This document shows positions 1 to 5,369 of a stretch of 5,892 nucleotides of DNA, in pieces. The stretch lies in assembly GCA_025937075.1 (NCBI GenBank), contig JAICSD010000292.1:1-5892 (forward strand), in the 5' to 3' direction. The stretch comes from Vicinamibacteria bacterium (GTDB lineage: Bacteria > Acidobacteriota > Vicinamibacteria > Vicinamibacterales > 2-12-FULL-66-21). Positions within the stretch are counted from its first letter, which is position 1. The number at the start of each line of letters is the position of its first letter. The position numbers and the translations under genes are program-made. The notes under the pieces were generated by a model that did no database searches, was not told where the DNA came from, and saw only the letters and a program-made list of their open reading frames with translations.

Positions 1-9
1 ACACAAGAA

Positions 10-38
10 GGGCTGGCGGCGAAAGCCGTCAGCCCTTT
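10..38. terminator. Intrinsic terminator hairpin, probably of a gene off the left edge
   Basis: An 11-bp stem pairs positions 10-20 (GGGCTGGCGGC) with 25-35 (GCCGTCAGCCC), with one G.U wobble and a GAAA (GNRA) tetraloop at 21-24. A short T-rich run follows (TTTGTCTGT from 36). The complementary strand also runs into a T-rich stretch (TTCTTGTGT), so it could work in both directions. No gene in this window ends here on the + strand, so it most likely ends an unseen gene to the left and insulates the stress-protein gene from it. The U-tract is short, so its efficiency is uncertain. Confidence 0.75.
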
Positions 39-46
39 GTCTGTGA

Positions 47-95
47 CCACCGTCCATCGTCCATCGTCCATCGACCATCGTCCATCGAACATCGC
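47..95. repeat. Tandem heptamer array, 7 units of CCATCGT/A
   Basis: Seven consecutive 7-bp units run without gaps: CCACCGT, CCATCGT, CCATCGT, CCATCGA, CCATCGT, CCATCGA, ACATCGC. The core CATCG is kept in six of the seven, and the last base varies mostly between T and A. The outer units are the most degenerate, as expected for an array that grows or shrinks by slippage. It lies between the left-edge terminator and the leader of the stress-protein gene. It has no spacers, so it is not CRISPR. Function is unknown: slippage-prone simple repeat, protein-binding array, or a copy of a dispersed genomic repeat. Confidence 0.85.
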
Positions 96-103
96 CCCCT
101 CGC

Positions 104-132
104 GAAGAATCCCGCAGGGCTGCGGATTATTC
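104..132. repeat. Imperfect inverted repeat upstream of the stress-protein gene
   Basis: Arms 104-116 and 121-132 pair over 12 bp with one mismatch (G107/A129) and one bulged C (113), around a GGGC loop (117-120). The + strand side continues TCCCC with no T-run, so it is a poor terminator in that direction. It may be a weak second terminator, a leader hairpin or a regulatory palindrome. Beyond it, positions 133-225 show no convincing -35/-10 pair; they contain only two short perfect palindromes (138-147 and 166-175) and the hairpin next to the start codon. Confidence 0.4.
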
Positions 133-211
133 CCCGATGCGATCGCAGCGCGCACGCGGAAGTGACCGGATCCGGCGTGTTTTCGCACCGCTGCCGACGG
201 CGGGATCTTTG

Positions 212-224
212 CTCTTTCGAGAGG
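212..224 (+). promoter_or_regulatory. Ribosome-binding region of the usp gene inside a small UUCG-loop hairpin
   Basis: CTCT (212-215) pairs with AGAG (220-223) around a TTCG loop (216-219). The right arm overlaps the only Shine-Dalgarno-like word, GAGG (221-224), which lies just 1 nt before the ATG at 226. That spacing is unusually short. No alternative in-frame ATG, GTG or TTG exists between the stop at 163-165 and 226, so the ATG stands despite the odd site. Weak initiation or structure-dependent initiation is an inference. Confidence 0.4.
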
Positions 225-225
225 C

Positions 226-738
226 ATGATCGCCATCAAGCGGATTCTGGTTGCAACGGATTTCGGACCCGCATCGGAATCGGCCCTTCGGTACGGACGC
301 GAGCTGGCTCGCAGCTTCGGCGCCGCGCTGCACGTGCTCCACGTCGCCGAGAACGTGTTCGCCCGCGCCGCCGACGCGTTCAGCTATATACCCGTCGAGG
401 TCCAGCAGGACGTGGAGGCCGCGGCGAGAGAGCAGACCGAGAGGCTCCTGGACGAGGAGGACTGCCGCGATCTTCAAGCGGTTGCCGCCACGGTGACCAG
501 TAACGCCACGGCGGATGCGATTACCGAGTACGCGCGCGCGAACCGGATCAACCTCATCGTCATGGGCACACACGGGCGGCGCGCGGTGGCGCGGTTCTTC
601 ATCGGCAGCGTGGCCGAGCGTGTTGTCAGGACCGCTCCGTGTCCCGTGCTCACGGTCAGAACGCCCGAGCAGGAGTTCGTGCTGCCCGACGCGCTCGTTC
701 CCCTGGCGCAGCAGGCCGTCATCGGAGATGCGTCATGA
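226..738 (+). CDS. Universal stress protein, UspA family, ATP-binding type
   Basis: A 170-residue single-domain cytoplasmic protein of the universal stress protein family. Such proteins usually form dimers, bind ATP and are induced by starvation, redox or respiratory stress. The first beta strand and the base-contacting Asp are present at residues 7-12 (ILVATD). The ATP-phosphate motif G-2x-G-9x-G-S/T is complete: G114-T-H-G117, nine residues, then G127-S128, followed by the family-typical tail APCPVLTVR (137-145). This predicts an ATP-binding member. The protein is slightly longer than the usual 140-150 residues because of a tail of about 25 residues after the last strand, with no recognised motif. 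The start is forced, because no other in-frame start lies between the upstream stop and 226. The stop overlaps the next start (ATGA), so it is probably translationally coupled to the exported SRPBCC protein. The exact stress or partner cannot be read from the sequence. Confidence 0.93.
   Translation: MIAIKRILVATDFGPASESALRYGRELARSFGAALHVLHVAENVFARAADAFSYIPVEVQQDVEAAAREQTERLLDEEDCRDLQAVAATVTSNATADAITEYARANRINLIVMGTHGRRAVARFFIGSVAERVVRTAPCPVLTVRTPEQEFVLPDALVPLAQQAVIGDAS
724..729 (+). promoter_or_regulatory. Ribosome binding site that fixes the SRPBCC start at 735
   Basis: GGAGAT lies 5 nt before the ATG at 735, inside the end of the usp gene. It supports this start over the upstream in-frame ATG at 639, which would overlap usp by 100 nt and would bury the signal peptide behind 32 arginine-rich residues. 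Confidence 0.7.
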
Positions 739-1307
739 GGATCTCCATCATCCTGGCCGTCGGCCTCCTCACCGCAGCTGCCGCGTCAGCGCAGCCCGCA
801 CTGTCACCCGACGACTGCACACCGCAGCCGTCGGTGACGGTGCGCGAAGACCACGGCGTTTATTCGGTGACGGCGCAGTTTCACGTCGTCCAGCCGCCGG
901 CGACCGCCCTCGCCGTGCTCACGGACTACGAGCGCATTTCGCAATTCATGCCCGGCGTCGAGTCCAGCGTCGTGCTCGAGCGCGCCCCCGGCCGCGCGGT
1001 CGTGGAGCAGCAGGCCGTGTCGCGGCTCCTGATGTTCCAAAAGCGCGTGCAGCTGCAGCTCGAAGTGGTCGAAGGCCCCGACTCGCTCCATTTCCGTGAC
1101 CGGTCCGGACGGAGCTTCGCGCGGTACGAAGGGGAGTGGCGGATCGCGTCGACCGACCGCGGCACGCTCATCACGTACTCGTTGACCGCCCAGCCCGCGT
1201 TCGATGTGCCCGAATTCGTGTTGAAGAAGCTCCTGAAGCGCGATTCGGCGCGGATGATCATGGGGCTGCGCCGCGAAATTGCCGCGCGCCCCAAAAATGC
1301 CGACTGA
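735..1307 (+). CDS. Exported SRPBCC/START-like (polyketide cyclase/dehydrase, Coq10-like) protein
   Basis: A 190-residue protein. Residues 1-19 form a Sec signal peptide: R2, a hydrophobic core (IILAVGLLTAAAA) and a likely cleavage site ASA/QP after residue 19. The mature part has the helix-grip fold pattern. A strand at 42-52 leads to the helix PATALAVLTDYERISQFMPG (55-74). Several strands follow, with VVLERAPGRAVVEQQA at 79-94, and an amphipathic C-terminal helix (160-183) closes the ligand cavity. SRPBCC proteins bind lipids or other hydrophobic ligands, and most are cytoplasmic; the export signal points to the periplasm or cell surface. There is a single cysteine, C28, close to the mature N-terminus. 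The start overlaps the usp stop by 4 nt (ATGA), so the two are probably co-translated. No catalytic residues are assigned, and the ligand is unknown. An enzymatic role should not be read from the 'cyclase' family name. Confidence 0.85.
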   Translation: MRISIILAVGLLTAAAASAQPALSPDDCTPQPSVTVREDHGVYSVTAQFHVVQPPATALAVLTDYERISQFMPGVESSVVLERAPGRAVVEQQAVSRLLMFQKRVQLQLEVVEGPDSLHFRDRSGRSFARYEGEWRIASTDRGTLITYSLTAQPAFDVPEFVLKKLLKRDSARMIMGLRREIAARPKNAD

Positions 1308-1328
1308 CCGCTCCTGAAGGGATATGAT
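1300..1328 (+). promoter_or_regulatory. Candidate sigma-70 promoter of the histidine kinase
   Basis: TATGAT at 1323-1328 matches the -10 consensus at five of six positions. A 17-nt spacer separates it from a weak -35-like CCGACT (1300-1305, three matches). Transcription would begin near 1335, giving a leader of about 17 nt to the ATG at 1352. The -35 is poor and overlaps the end of the upstream gene. This is a guess based on spacing and the -10 only. If real, it would let the kinase be made independently of the usp/SRPBCC pair. Confidence 0.25.
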
Positions 1329-1351
1329 TCGGGTGCGTCTCCCCGGATCTC

Positions 1352-2686
1352 ATGCGGTTCGAACGCCATCACTCTGCGCTCATCGTAGCGTCGATTGTGA
1401 CCGTGGCCTCATTCGTCGGTGCCACGGCTTACACCCAGAATCGGCTTGGCCGCCTCGATGCGGTCTCATCGTCAATCGAAACGGATGCGGTTCCGAGCAT
1501 CGACTATCTGTCGCGCGTAGCGGTCCGGCTCACGAAGCTGAATCAGTTGCTCGACGCGATTCAGGCCGGCGGACCGCAAGCCATCTCCGGTCGTAAGGCC
1601 GCACGCCTCGAACTGGACGGTCTGGAAGCGGACGTCGCCGAGTACGTCCGCCTGCCGCCGCTGCCAGGGGAAGAGGCGCATTGGGCCGCTCTGCGCACAG
1701 ATGTCGAGCACGCGGTTCAAGCCACCCGGCAGGCGGTCGAGACGAACGGAGTGCCGTCCCCGCAGACGTTCGATGCGGTGGGCGACGCTCTCGATGCGGC
1801 CCTCCGGAGCGTCGCGGCAACGCTTGCGTTCGACATCCGCCAGTCCAAAGCGATGGCCCGCGATCTGCGGGCGGTGCGCGCCGAAACGCTGCGTATGGTC
1901 GTCAAGCTCGACGGGGGATCATCGCTCGTGGCGTTGATGGCGGTGATCGTTGCGTATCGTGCGTCGCGCAGGCACGACGAGGTCCTGCAGGAGCGTAACG
2001 CCCTGCTGAACGACCGCGTCAGGGAACTGGATCGGTTCGCCGGCCGCGTTGCGCACGACATCCTCAGTCCGCTCGGGACGATCGCCAGCGCGCTGCCCCT
2101 CCTCGAGCGCGATGCAGATCCAAGGACGGCCGACTACATCGAGCGATCGCGCCGCGCCGTCGGCCGCGTGAAACAGCTCGTGGAAGCGCTGCTGGCCTTT
2201 GCGCGCTCGGGCGCCCATCCCGATCCCGCCGCCCGGTGCGCCGTCGAGCCCGTGCTCCGTGCCGTGATGGTGGACTGTGCACAAGCGGCCGAGGCGCACG
2301 CGATCAATGTCCAGATGGAGGCGGCGCCGACGCTCGAGGCCCGGTGCAGTGCGGGTGCGCTCACCAGCATCGTCCAGAATCTCCTACGGAACGCGATCCT
2401 TTACATGGGCGAGCGGCCCACCCGTCGGGTCGACGTGCGGGCGAGCAAAGACGGGAACGCGTGCCGGATTGCCGTCGAGGATTCCGGTCCCGGCATCCCG
2501 GCCGAGAGCGTCGGCACAATGTTCGAGCCCTTCGTTCGAGGGCCGCACGAGAAGACACCCGGCACGGGGCTCGGACTCGCAACCGTGAAACGGCTGGTTG
2601 AAAGCCACGGCGGAACGATCACGGTGCGTTCCGAGGTCGGCCGCGGCACCACCTTCACGGTCGACCTGCCGGCCGCCGGCGCATGA
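1352..2686 (+). CDS. Membrane sensor histidine kinase, HisKA + HATPase_c, without HAMP
   Basis: A 444-residue two-component sensor kinase. TM1 is at about 9-27. A mostly helical extracytoplasmic region follows (30-185), rich in Ala, Leu and charged residues and probably a four-helix bundle. TM2 is short (about 189-202), and a charged coiled-coil linker (203-228) takes the place of a HAMP domain. The dimerisation helix carries the phospho-acceptor H235 in FAGRVAHDILSPLGTI. The ATPase domain has its boxes in order: N (QNLLRNA, N343/N347), G1 (DSGPGIP, 377-383), F (FEPF, 391-394) and G2 (GTGLGLA, 404-410). All appear intact, so it should be an active kinase. Residue H+4 is Ser (HDILS) rather than the Thr/Asn of the usual phosphatase motif. 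No response regulator lies beside it, so its partner is elsewhere. The start has only a weak ribosome site, but an in-frame stop at 1325-1327 leaves no alternative upstream. Signal unknown. Confidence 0.92.
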   Translation: MRFERHHSALIVASIVTVASFVGATAYTQNRLGRLDAVSSSIETDAVPSIDYLSRVAVRLTKLNQLLDAIQAGGPQAISGRKAARLELDGLEADVAEYVRLPPLPGEEAHWAALRTDVEHAVQATRQAVETNGVPSPQTFDAVGDALDAALRSVAATLAFDIRQSKAMARDLRAVRAETLRMVVKLDGGSSLVALMAVIVAYRASRRHDEVLQERNALLNDRVRELDRFAGRVAHDILSPLGTIASALPLLERDADPRTADYIERSRRAVGRVKQLVEALLAFARSGAHPDPAARCAVEPVLRAVMVDCAQAAEAHAINVQMEAAPTLEARCSAGALTSIVQNLLRNAILYMGERPTRRVDVRASKDGNACRIAVEDSGPGIPAESVGTMFEPFVRGPHEKTPGTGLGLATVKRLVESHGGTITVRSEVGRGTTFTVDLPAAGA

Positions 2687-2696
2687 CGGACGGCTG

Positions 2697-2723
2697 TAGA
2701 ATGTGAAGGCCTCCGTAAAGGGA
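2697..2723 (+). promoter_or_regulatory. Candidate -10 element and ribosome site of the marR-type gene
   Basis: In the 48-nt gap after the kinase, TAGAAT (2697-2702) resembles a -10 hexamer, but no -35 is visible 16-18 nt upstream (the sequence there is only G and C). AAAGGGA (2717-2723) is the best Shine-Dalgarno-like word, 11 nt from the ATG at 2735, which is longer than ideal. The gap may therefore hold an internal promoter, or the gene may simply be read through from the kinase. Confidence 0.25.
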
Positions 2724-2734
2724 TTTGACATCAG

Positions 2735-3190
2735 ATGAAACGCGGACGAACTCAGCGGCGACGCGCGTCGCCGCCGCTGGTGGGCGCGCTGCTGCGGCTC
2801 GCGTGGCAGCAGGTGCGGCTGCAGTTGGCGGCTGACGTGGCGGCCGCCGGGTTCGACGAGCTGCAGGACGCACACTTGTCCGTCTTCCAGCATCCCGGCC
2901 CCGATGGACTCCGGCCCGTCGATTTGGCGCGGCAGATCCGCATGTCGCGGCAGGCGACGAATTATCTGATCGCGCAGCTCGAAGGCTTCGGCTACGTGCA
3001 GCGGCGTGGGGAGAACGGCGAACGCCGCCGCGTGTATCTCACCGCCCGCGGCCGCAAGGTGCAGGACACGATACGCGCGTCCGTCAAGCGATCGGAAGCG
3101 CGTACGGCCCGGCAGGTGGGCCGCGAACCCTTCGATGGCTTCATGAACGTGCTTCGGACGATGGCAGGGGGACAATGGGTCGACAGGTAG
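2735..3190 (+). CDS. MarR-family winged helix-turn-helix transcriptional regulator
   Basis: A 151-residue cytoplasmic DNA-binding protein, of usual length for MarR regulators. These are dimers that mostly repress nearby genes and release DNA on binding a small ligand. An Arg-rich N-terminus (1-10) leads to the dimerisation helix (15-38). The helix-turn-helix is at about 61-90 (PVDLARQIRMSRQATNYLIA, then QLEGFGYVQR), with MSRQATNYLIAQLE as the recognition helix region. The wing follows at 91-106 (RGENGERRRVYLTARG), including the family-typical acidic/Arg cluster and LT. The C-terminal helices are at 107-143. No Cys is present, so a cysteine-based redox switch is excluded. The 3' end overlaps the downstream lipoprotein gene by 16 nt, which strongly suggests co-expression and makes that gene, and its own promoter, the most likely target. 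The ligand cannot be predicted. Confidence 0.88.
   Translation: MKRGRTQRRRASPPLVGALLRLAWQQVRLQLAADVAAAGFDELQDAHLSVFQHPGPDGLRPVDLARQIRMSRQATNYLIAQLEGFGYVQRRGENGERRRVYLTARGRKVQDTIRASVKRSEARTARQVGREPFDGFMNVLRTMAGGQWVDR
3166..3171 (+). promoter_or_regulatory. Ribosome binding site of the AP-superfamily lipoprotein
   Basis: AGGGGG lies 3 nt before the ATG at 3175, inside the end of the marR-type gene. It supports a start that keeps the full lipoprotein signal peptide and makes the 16-nt overlap real rather than an artefact of choosing too long a frame. Confidence 0.6.
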
Positions 3191-5253
3191 GACCGGCTGT
3201 GCGCGCGCTCGTGTGCGTCATGACCGCCGTGGGTCTCGGGGCGTGCGGAGGACCGCGGGAGACGACGCCGGTTCGCAAAGCGTCGCAGCGCGTGTTCGTC
3301 ATCGGCTTCGACGGCATGGATCCGACGCTCGCGCGCCGGTGGATGGACGAAGGCAAGCTGCCGAACCTGAAGAAGCTCGCCGACGAAGGCACGTTCCGGA
3401 CGCTCGGATCGACGCAGCCATCTGAATCGCCGACCGCGTGGTCGAGTTTTGCGACCGGCGTCAATCCCGGCAAACACAATATCTACGATTTCCTGATCCG
3501 CGACTTTCAGACGTACGCGCCTGATTTCAACATGGTCCGGCGCGAACCGCCGTCGTTTCTCTTCGGCATGATCCCGACCAGGAAGCCGAAGGTGATCTCG
3601 ACGCGGGGCGGCACGTCGTTCTGGGTGACCGCGGGACGCCATGGCATTCGAAATGCCGTTCTGACGGTGCCGGTGACGTTCCCGCCCGAGTCGATCGAGC
3701 ACGGCGAGATGCTCGCCGGCCTGCCGCTGCCGGATCTGCGCGGCACGCTCGGGACCTATTCGTACTGGGCCACGGATGTGAGCCGCTACGAAGAGGGGAA
3801 TACGGAGTTTGGCGGGATCGTGAAACGGCTCGGGTTCGACGGCGACGTCGCCCAGAGCGAACTCGTCGGACCGCCGAACCCGATTGTCGCGCAGCAGATC
3901 CGCGACCTCCGTGCGAAGGGCGTGAACGACGATTCGGCGAAGACGCAGTTCGCCGAACTGGAGGCGCGGCAGGATACGCGGTTGCCGCTGACGATCCGCT
4001 GGGATCGGCCCGCGCATCGCGCGACGATCAGCATCGACGGGACCTCGGTCACCCTCGGGGAAGGGGAGTGGAGCGGCTGGGTCGACGTGACGTTCAGGAT
4101 CAACCTCCTCGTGCGCGTGCACGGCATGATGCAGTTTGCGCTGCTCGACGCGACCAACGATCTGCGGCTGATCGGATCGCCGGTGAACATGGATCCGCGC
4201 GACCCGCCGATCCCGATTTCGAAGCCCGACGGCTTTTCCAGGCAATTGGCCCGGCAGATTGGCATCTACCGGACGCTCGGCTGGGCCGAATGGTCCGATA
4301 AGCCGCTCAACGACGGCCGGCTGGACGAAGCGCAGTTCCTCGCCGATGCCAACCGCGCGATGGACGACCGCGAGAAGATCATCTTCAAGCGTCTGGAAAC
4401 CGACGACTGGGACCTCTTCGTCGCCGCGATCGAGACGACCGATCGCGTGTCGCACATGATGTGGCGGCTCATCGATCCGACGCACCCGATGTACGACGCC
4501 GCGCTCGCCGCGAAATACGGCAACGCGATCGAGAACATCTACAAGCGCGCCGACGATCTGGTCGGCCGCATTCGCGCGAAGCTGCCGCCCGACGTTGTCT
4601 TCATCGTGATGTCGGACCACGGGTTCCATTCGTTCCGGCGCGGCGTCAACCTGAACACCTGGCTCGTCCAGAACGGCTACATGGCGTTTCAAGGGCAGGA
4701 GAGCGGGAAGAAAACGCTGGCGGACCTGTTCGGCCGCGGCCGGTTCTTCGAAGGCGTGGACTGGAGCCGGACGAAGGCCTACGCCGTGGGCCTCGGCCAG
4801 ATTTACTTCAATCTCAAGGGACGCGAAGGGCAGGGGATCGTCTCGCCCGGAGCGGAATACACGCAGCTCCAGAACGAGATTCGGGCGAAGCTCATGGGCC
4901 TTGCCGACCCGAAGACGGGCCAGCCCGTGTTCCGCGACATCTACAAGCGCGACGATATCTACAAGGGCGAGTACCTGCAGAATGCGCCGGACCTCGAGGT
5001 CGGCTTCAACGACGGCTACCGCGTCGGCTGGCAGGACACGCTGGGCGGAATCTCACGCGACGTGATCGACGACAACGACAGGAAGTGGAGCGGCGATCAC
5101 TGCGCGACGGCCACCGAGATCAGCGGCGGCGTCCTCTTCATGAACCGCAAGATTGCCAGCGACCATCCGGGCATCATGGACCTGGCGCCGACAATCCTGA
5201 AGTACCTCGGCGTGCCGCTGCCGGCGGACTACGATGGCAGGCCGCTTTCTTGA
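3175..5253 (+). CDS. Alkaline phosphatase superfamily lipoprotein (type I phosphodiesterase/nucleotide pyrophosphatase-like)
   Basis: A 692-residue envelope enzyme. The N-terminus is a lipoprotein signal: R3/R10, a hydrophobic core (ALVCVMTAVG) and the lipobox LGAC with lipidated C24, giving a membrane anchor outside the cytoplasm. The two-metal site of the AP superfamily looks complete: D46 (FDGMD), nucleophile T87 (SPTAWSSF), D423 and H427 (TTDRVSH), D481-H482 (SDHGF) and H642 (SGDHCATATE). A Thr nucleophile is typical of the phosphodiesterase/nucleotide pyrophosphatase branch (PF01663). The style FDGMDPTLARRWMDEGKLPN resembles the uncharacterised AlkP-like group COG3379. A segment of about 190-390, with a strand-rich part at 268-345, is inserted between the catalytic halves and may shape substrate choice. 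The reaction is hydrolysis of a phosphoester or phosphodiester, or possibly transfer of a phospho-group; the substrate is unknown. The gene overlaps the MarR gene upstream and ends at a GC-rich hairpin. The frame shows no damage. Confidence 0.9.
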   Translation: MGRQVGPAVRALVCVMTAVGLGACGGPRETTPVRKASQRVFVIGFDGMDPTLARRWMDEGKLPNLKKLADEGTFRTLGSTQPSESPTAWSSFATGVNPGKHNIYDFLIRDFQTYAPDFNMVRREPPSFLFGMIPTRKPKVISTRGGTSFWVTAGRHGIRNAVLTVPVTFPPESIEHGEMLAGLPLPDLRGTLGTYSYWATDVSRYEEGNTEFGGIVKRLGFDGDVAQSELVGPPNPIVAQQIRDLRAKGVNDDSAKTQFAELEARQDTRLPLTIRWDRPAHRATISIDGTSVTLGEGEWSGWVDVTFRINLLVRVHGMMQFALLDATNDLRLIGSPVNMDPRDPPIPISKPDGFSRQLARQIGIYRTLGWAEWSDKPLNDGRLDEAQFLADANRAMDDREKIIFKRLETDDWDLFVAAIETTDRVSHMMWRLIDPTHPMYDAALAAKYGNAIENIYKRADDLVGRIRAKLPPDVVFIVMSDHGFHSFRRGVNLNTWLVQNGYMAFQGQESGKKTLADLFGRGRFFEGVDWSRTKAYAVGLGQIYFNLKGREGQGIVSPGAEYTQLQNEIRAKLMGLADPKTGQPVFRDIYKRDDIYKGEYLQNAPDLEVGFNDGYRVGWQDTLGGISRDVIDDNDRKWSGDHCATATEISGGVLFMNRKIASDHPGIMDLAPTILKYLGVPLPADYDGRPLS

Positions 5254-5275
5254 CCGGGGGGCTTCGCCCCGCCGG
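5254..5275. terminator. GC-rich hairpin directly after the lipoprotein stop codon
   Basis: CCGG + GGGGC (5254-5262) pairs with GCCCC + CCGG (5266-5270 and 5272-5275) around a TTC loop, with one bulged G at 5271. This gives a 9-bp, nearly all-GC stem that begins right after the TGA. A run of six C (5277-5282) follows and could pair instead with the six G at 5256-5261. There is no T-tract on either side, so it is not a classical intrinsic terminator. It may stop transcription weakly, protect the 3' end, or belong to a dispersed palindromic repeat. Both converging genes could use it. Confidence 0.45.
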
Positions 5276-5295
5276 ACCCCCCTGCACGCTCTCTC

Positions 5296-5317
5296 GCGCG
5301 CCGCTTCGCCGGCGCGC
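5296..5317. repeat. Second CTTCG-loop inverted repeat in the convergent gap
   Basis: GCGCGCCG (5296-5303) and CGGCGCGC (5310-5317) form a perfect 8-bp stem with loop CTTCGC. It lies 20 nt after the first hairpin and has the same CTTCG core in its loop. No T-tract follows on either strand. The rest of the gap (5318-5369) is rich in TCGC words and holds no gene that I can support. Confidence 0.6.
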
Positions 5318-5369
5318 TCCGTTCGCGTGGCTCGCCGCAATGCTCGCTCGCCTCGCGCCTCCCGCGTCG

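Noticed and set aside
47..95. Possible CRISPR array
   Set aside because: Units are 7 bp, contiguous, with no spacers.
138..175. Perfect 10-bp palindromes TGCGATCGCA (138-147) and CCGGATCCGG (166-175)
   Set aside because: Short GC-rich palindromes of this size are common by chance at this base composition, and neither is placed like a known operator.
127..573. A 148-codon open frame on the - strand over the usp gene
   Set aside because: Shadow of the usp gene: no domain and Arg/Gly-rich, while the sense frame has a full UspA motif set.
639..734. Upstream ATG giving the SRPBCC protein 32 more residues
   Set aside because: It would overlap usp by 100 nt, has an Arg-rich lead that hides the signal peptide, and the ATG at 735 has a good ribosome site.
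1324..1596. A 90-codon frame whose ATG follows AAGGGA just before the kinase
   Set aside because: It overlaps the kinase in another frame and encodes no recognisable domain. The ribosome-like word is only 2 nt from the ATG.
2725..2730. TTGACA, a perfect -35 hexamer before the MarR gene
   Set aside because: It lies 4 nt from the start codon, and no -10 follows at 16-18 nt; a promoter there would begin inside the gene.
2992..4692. A 566-codon open frame on the - strand, opposite the MarR and lipoprotein genes
   Set aside because: Over the lipoprotein it is codon-aligned antisense, where stops arise only from TTA, CTA and TCA in the sense strand; these are rare in this GC-rich gene. Its product is a low-complexity Arg/Asp/His/Val sequence with no recognisable domain, while the sense frames have complete motifs.
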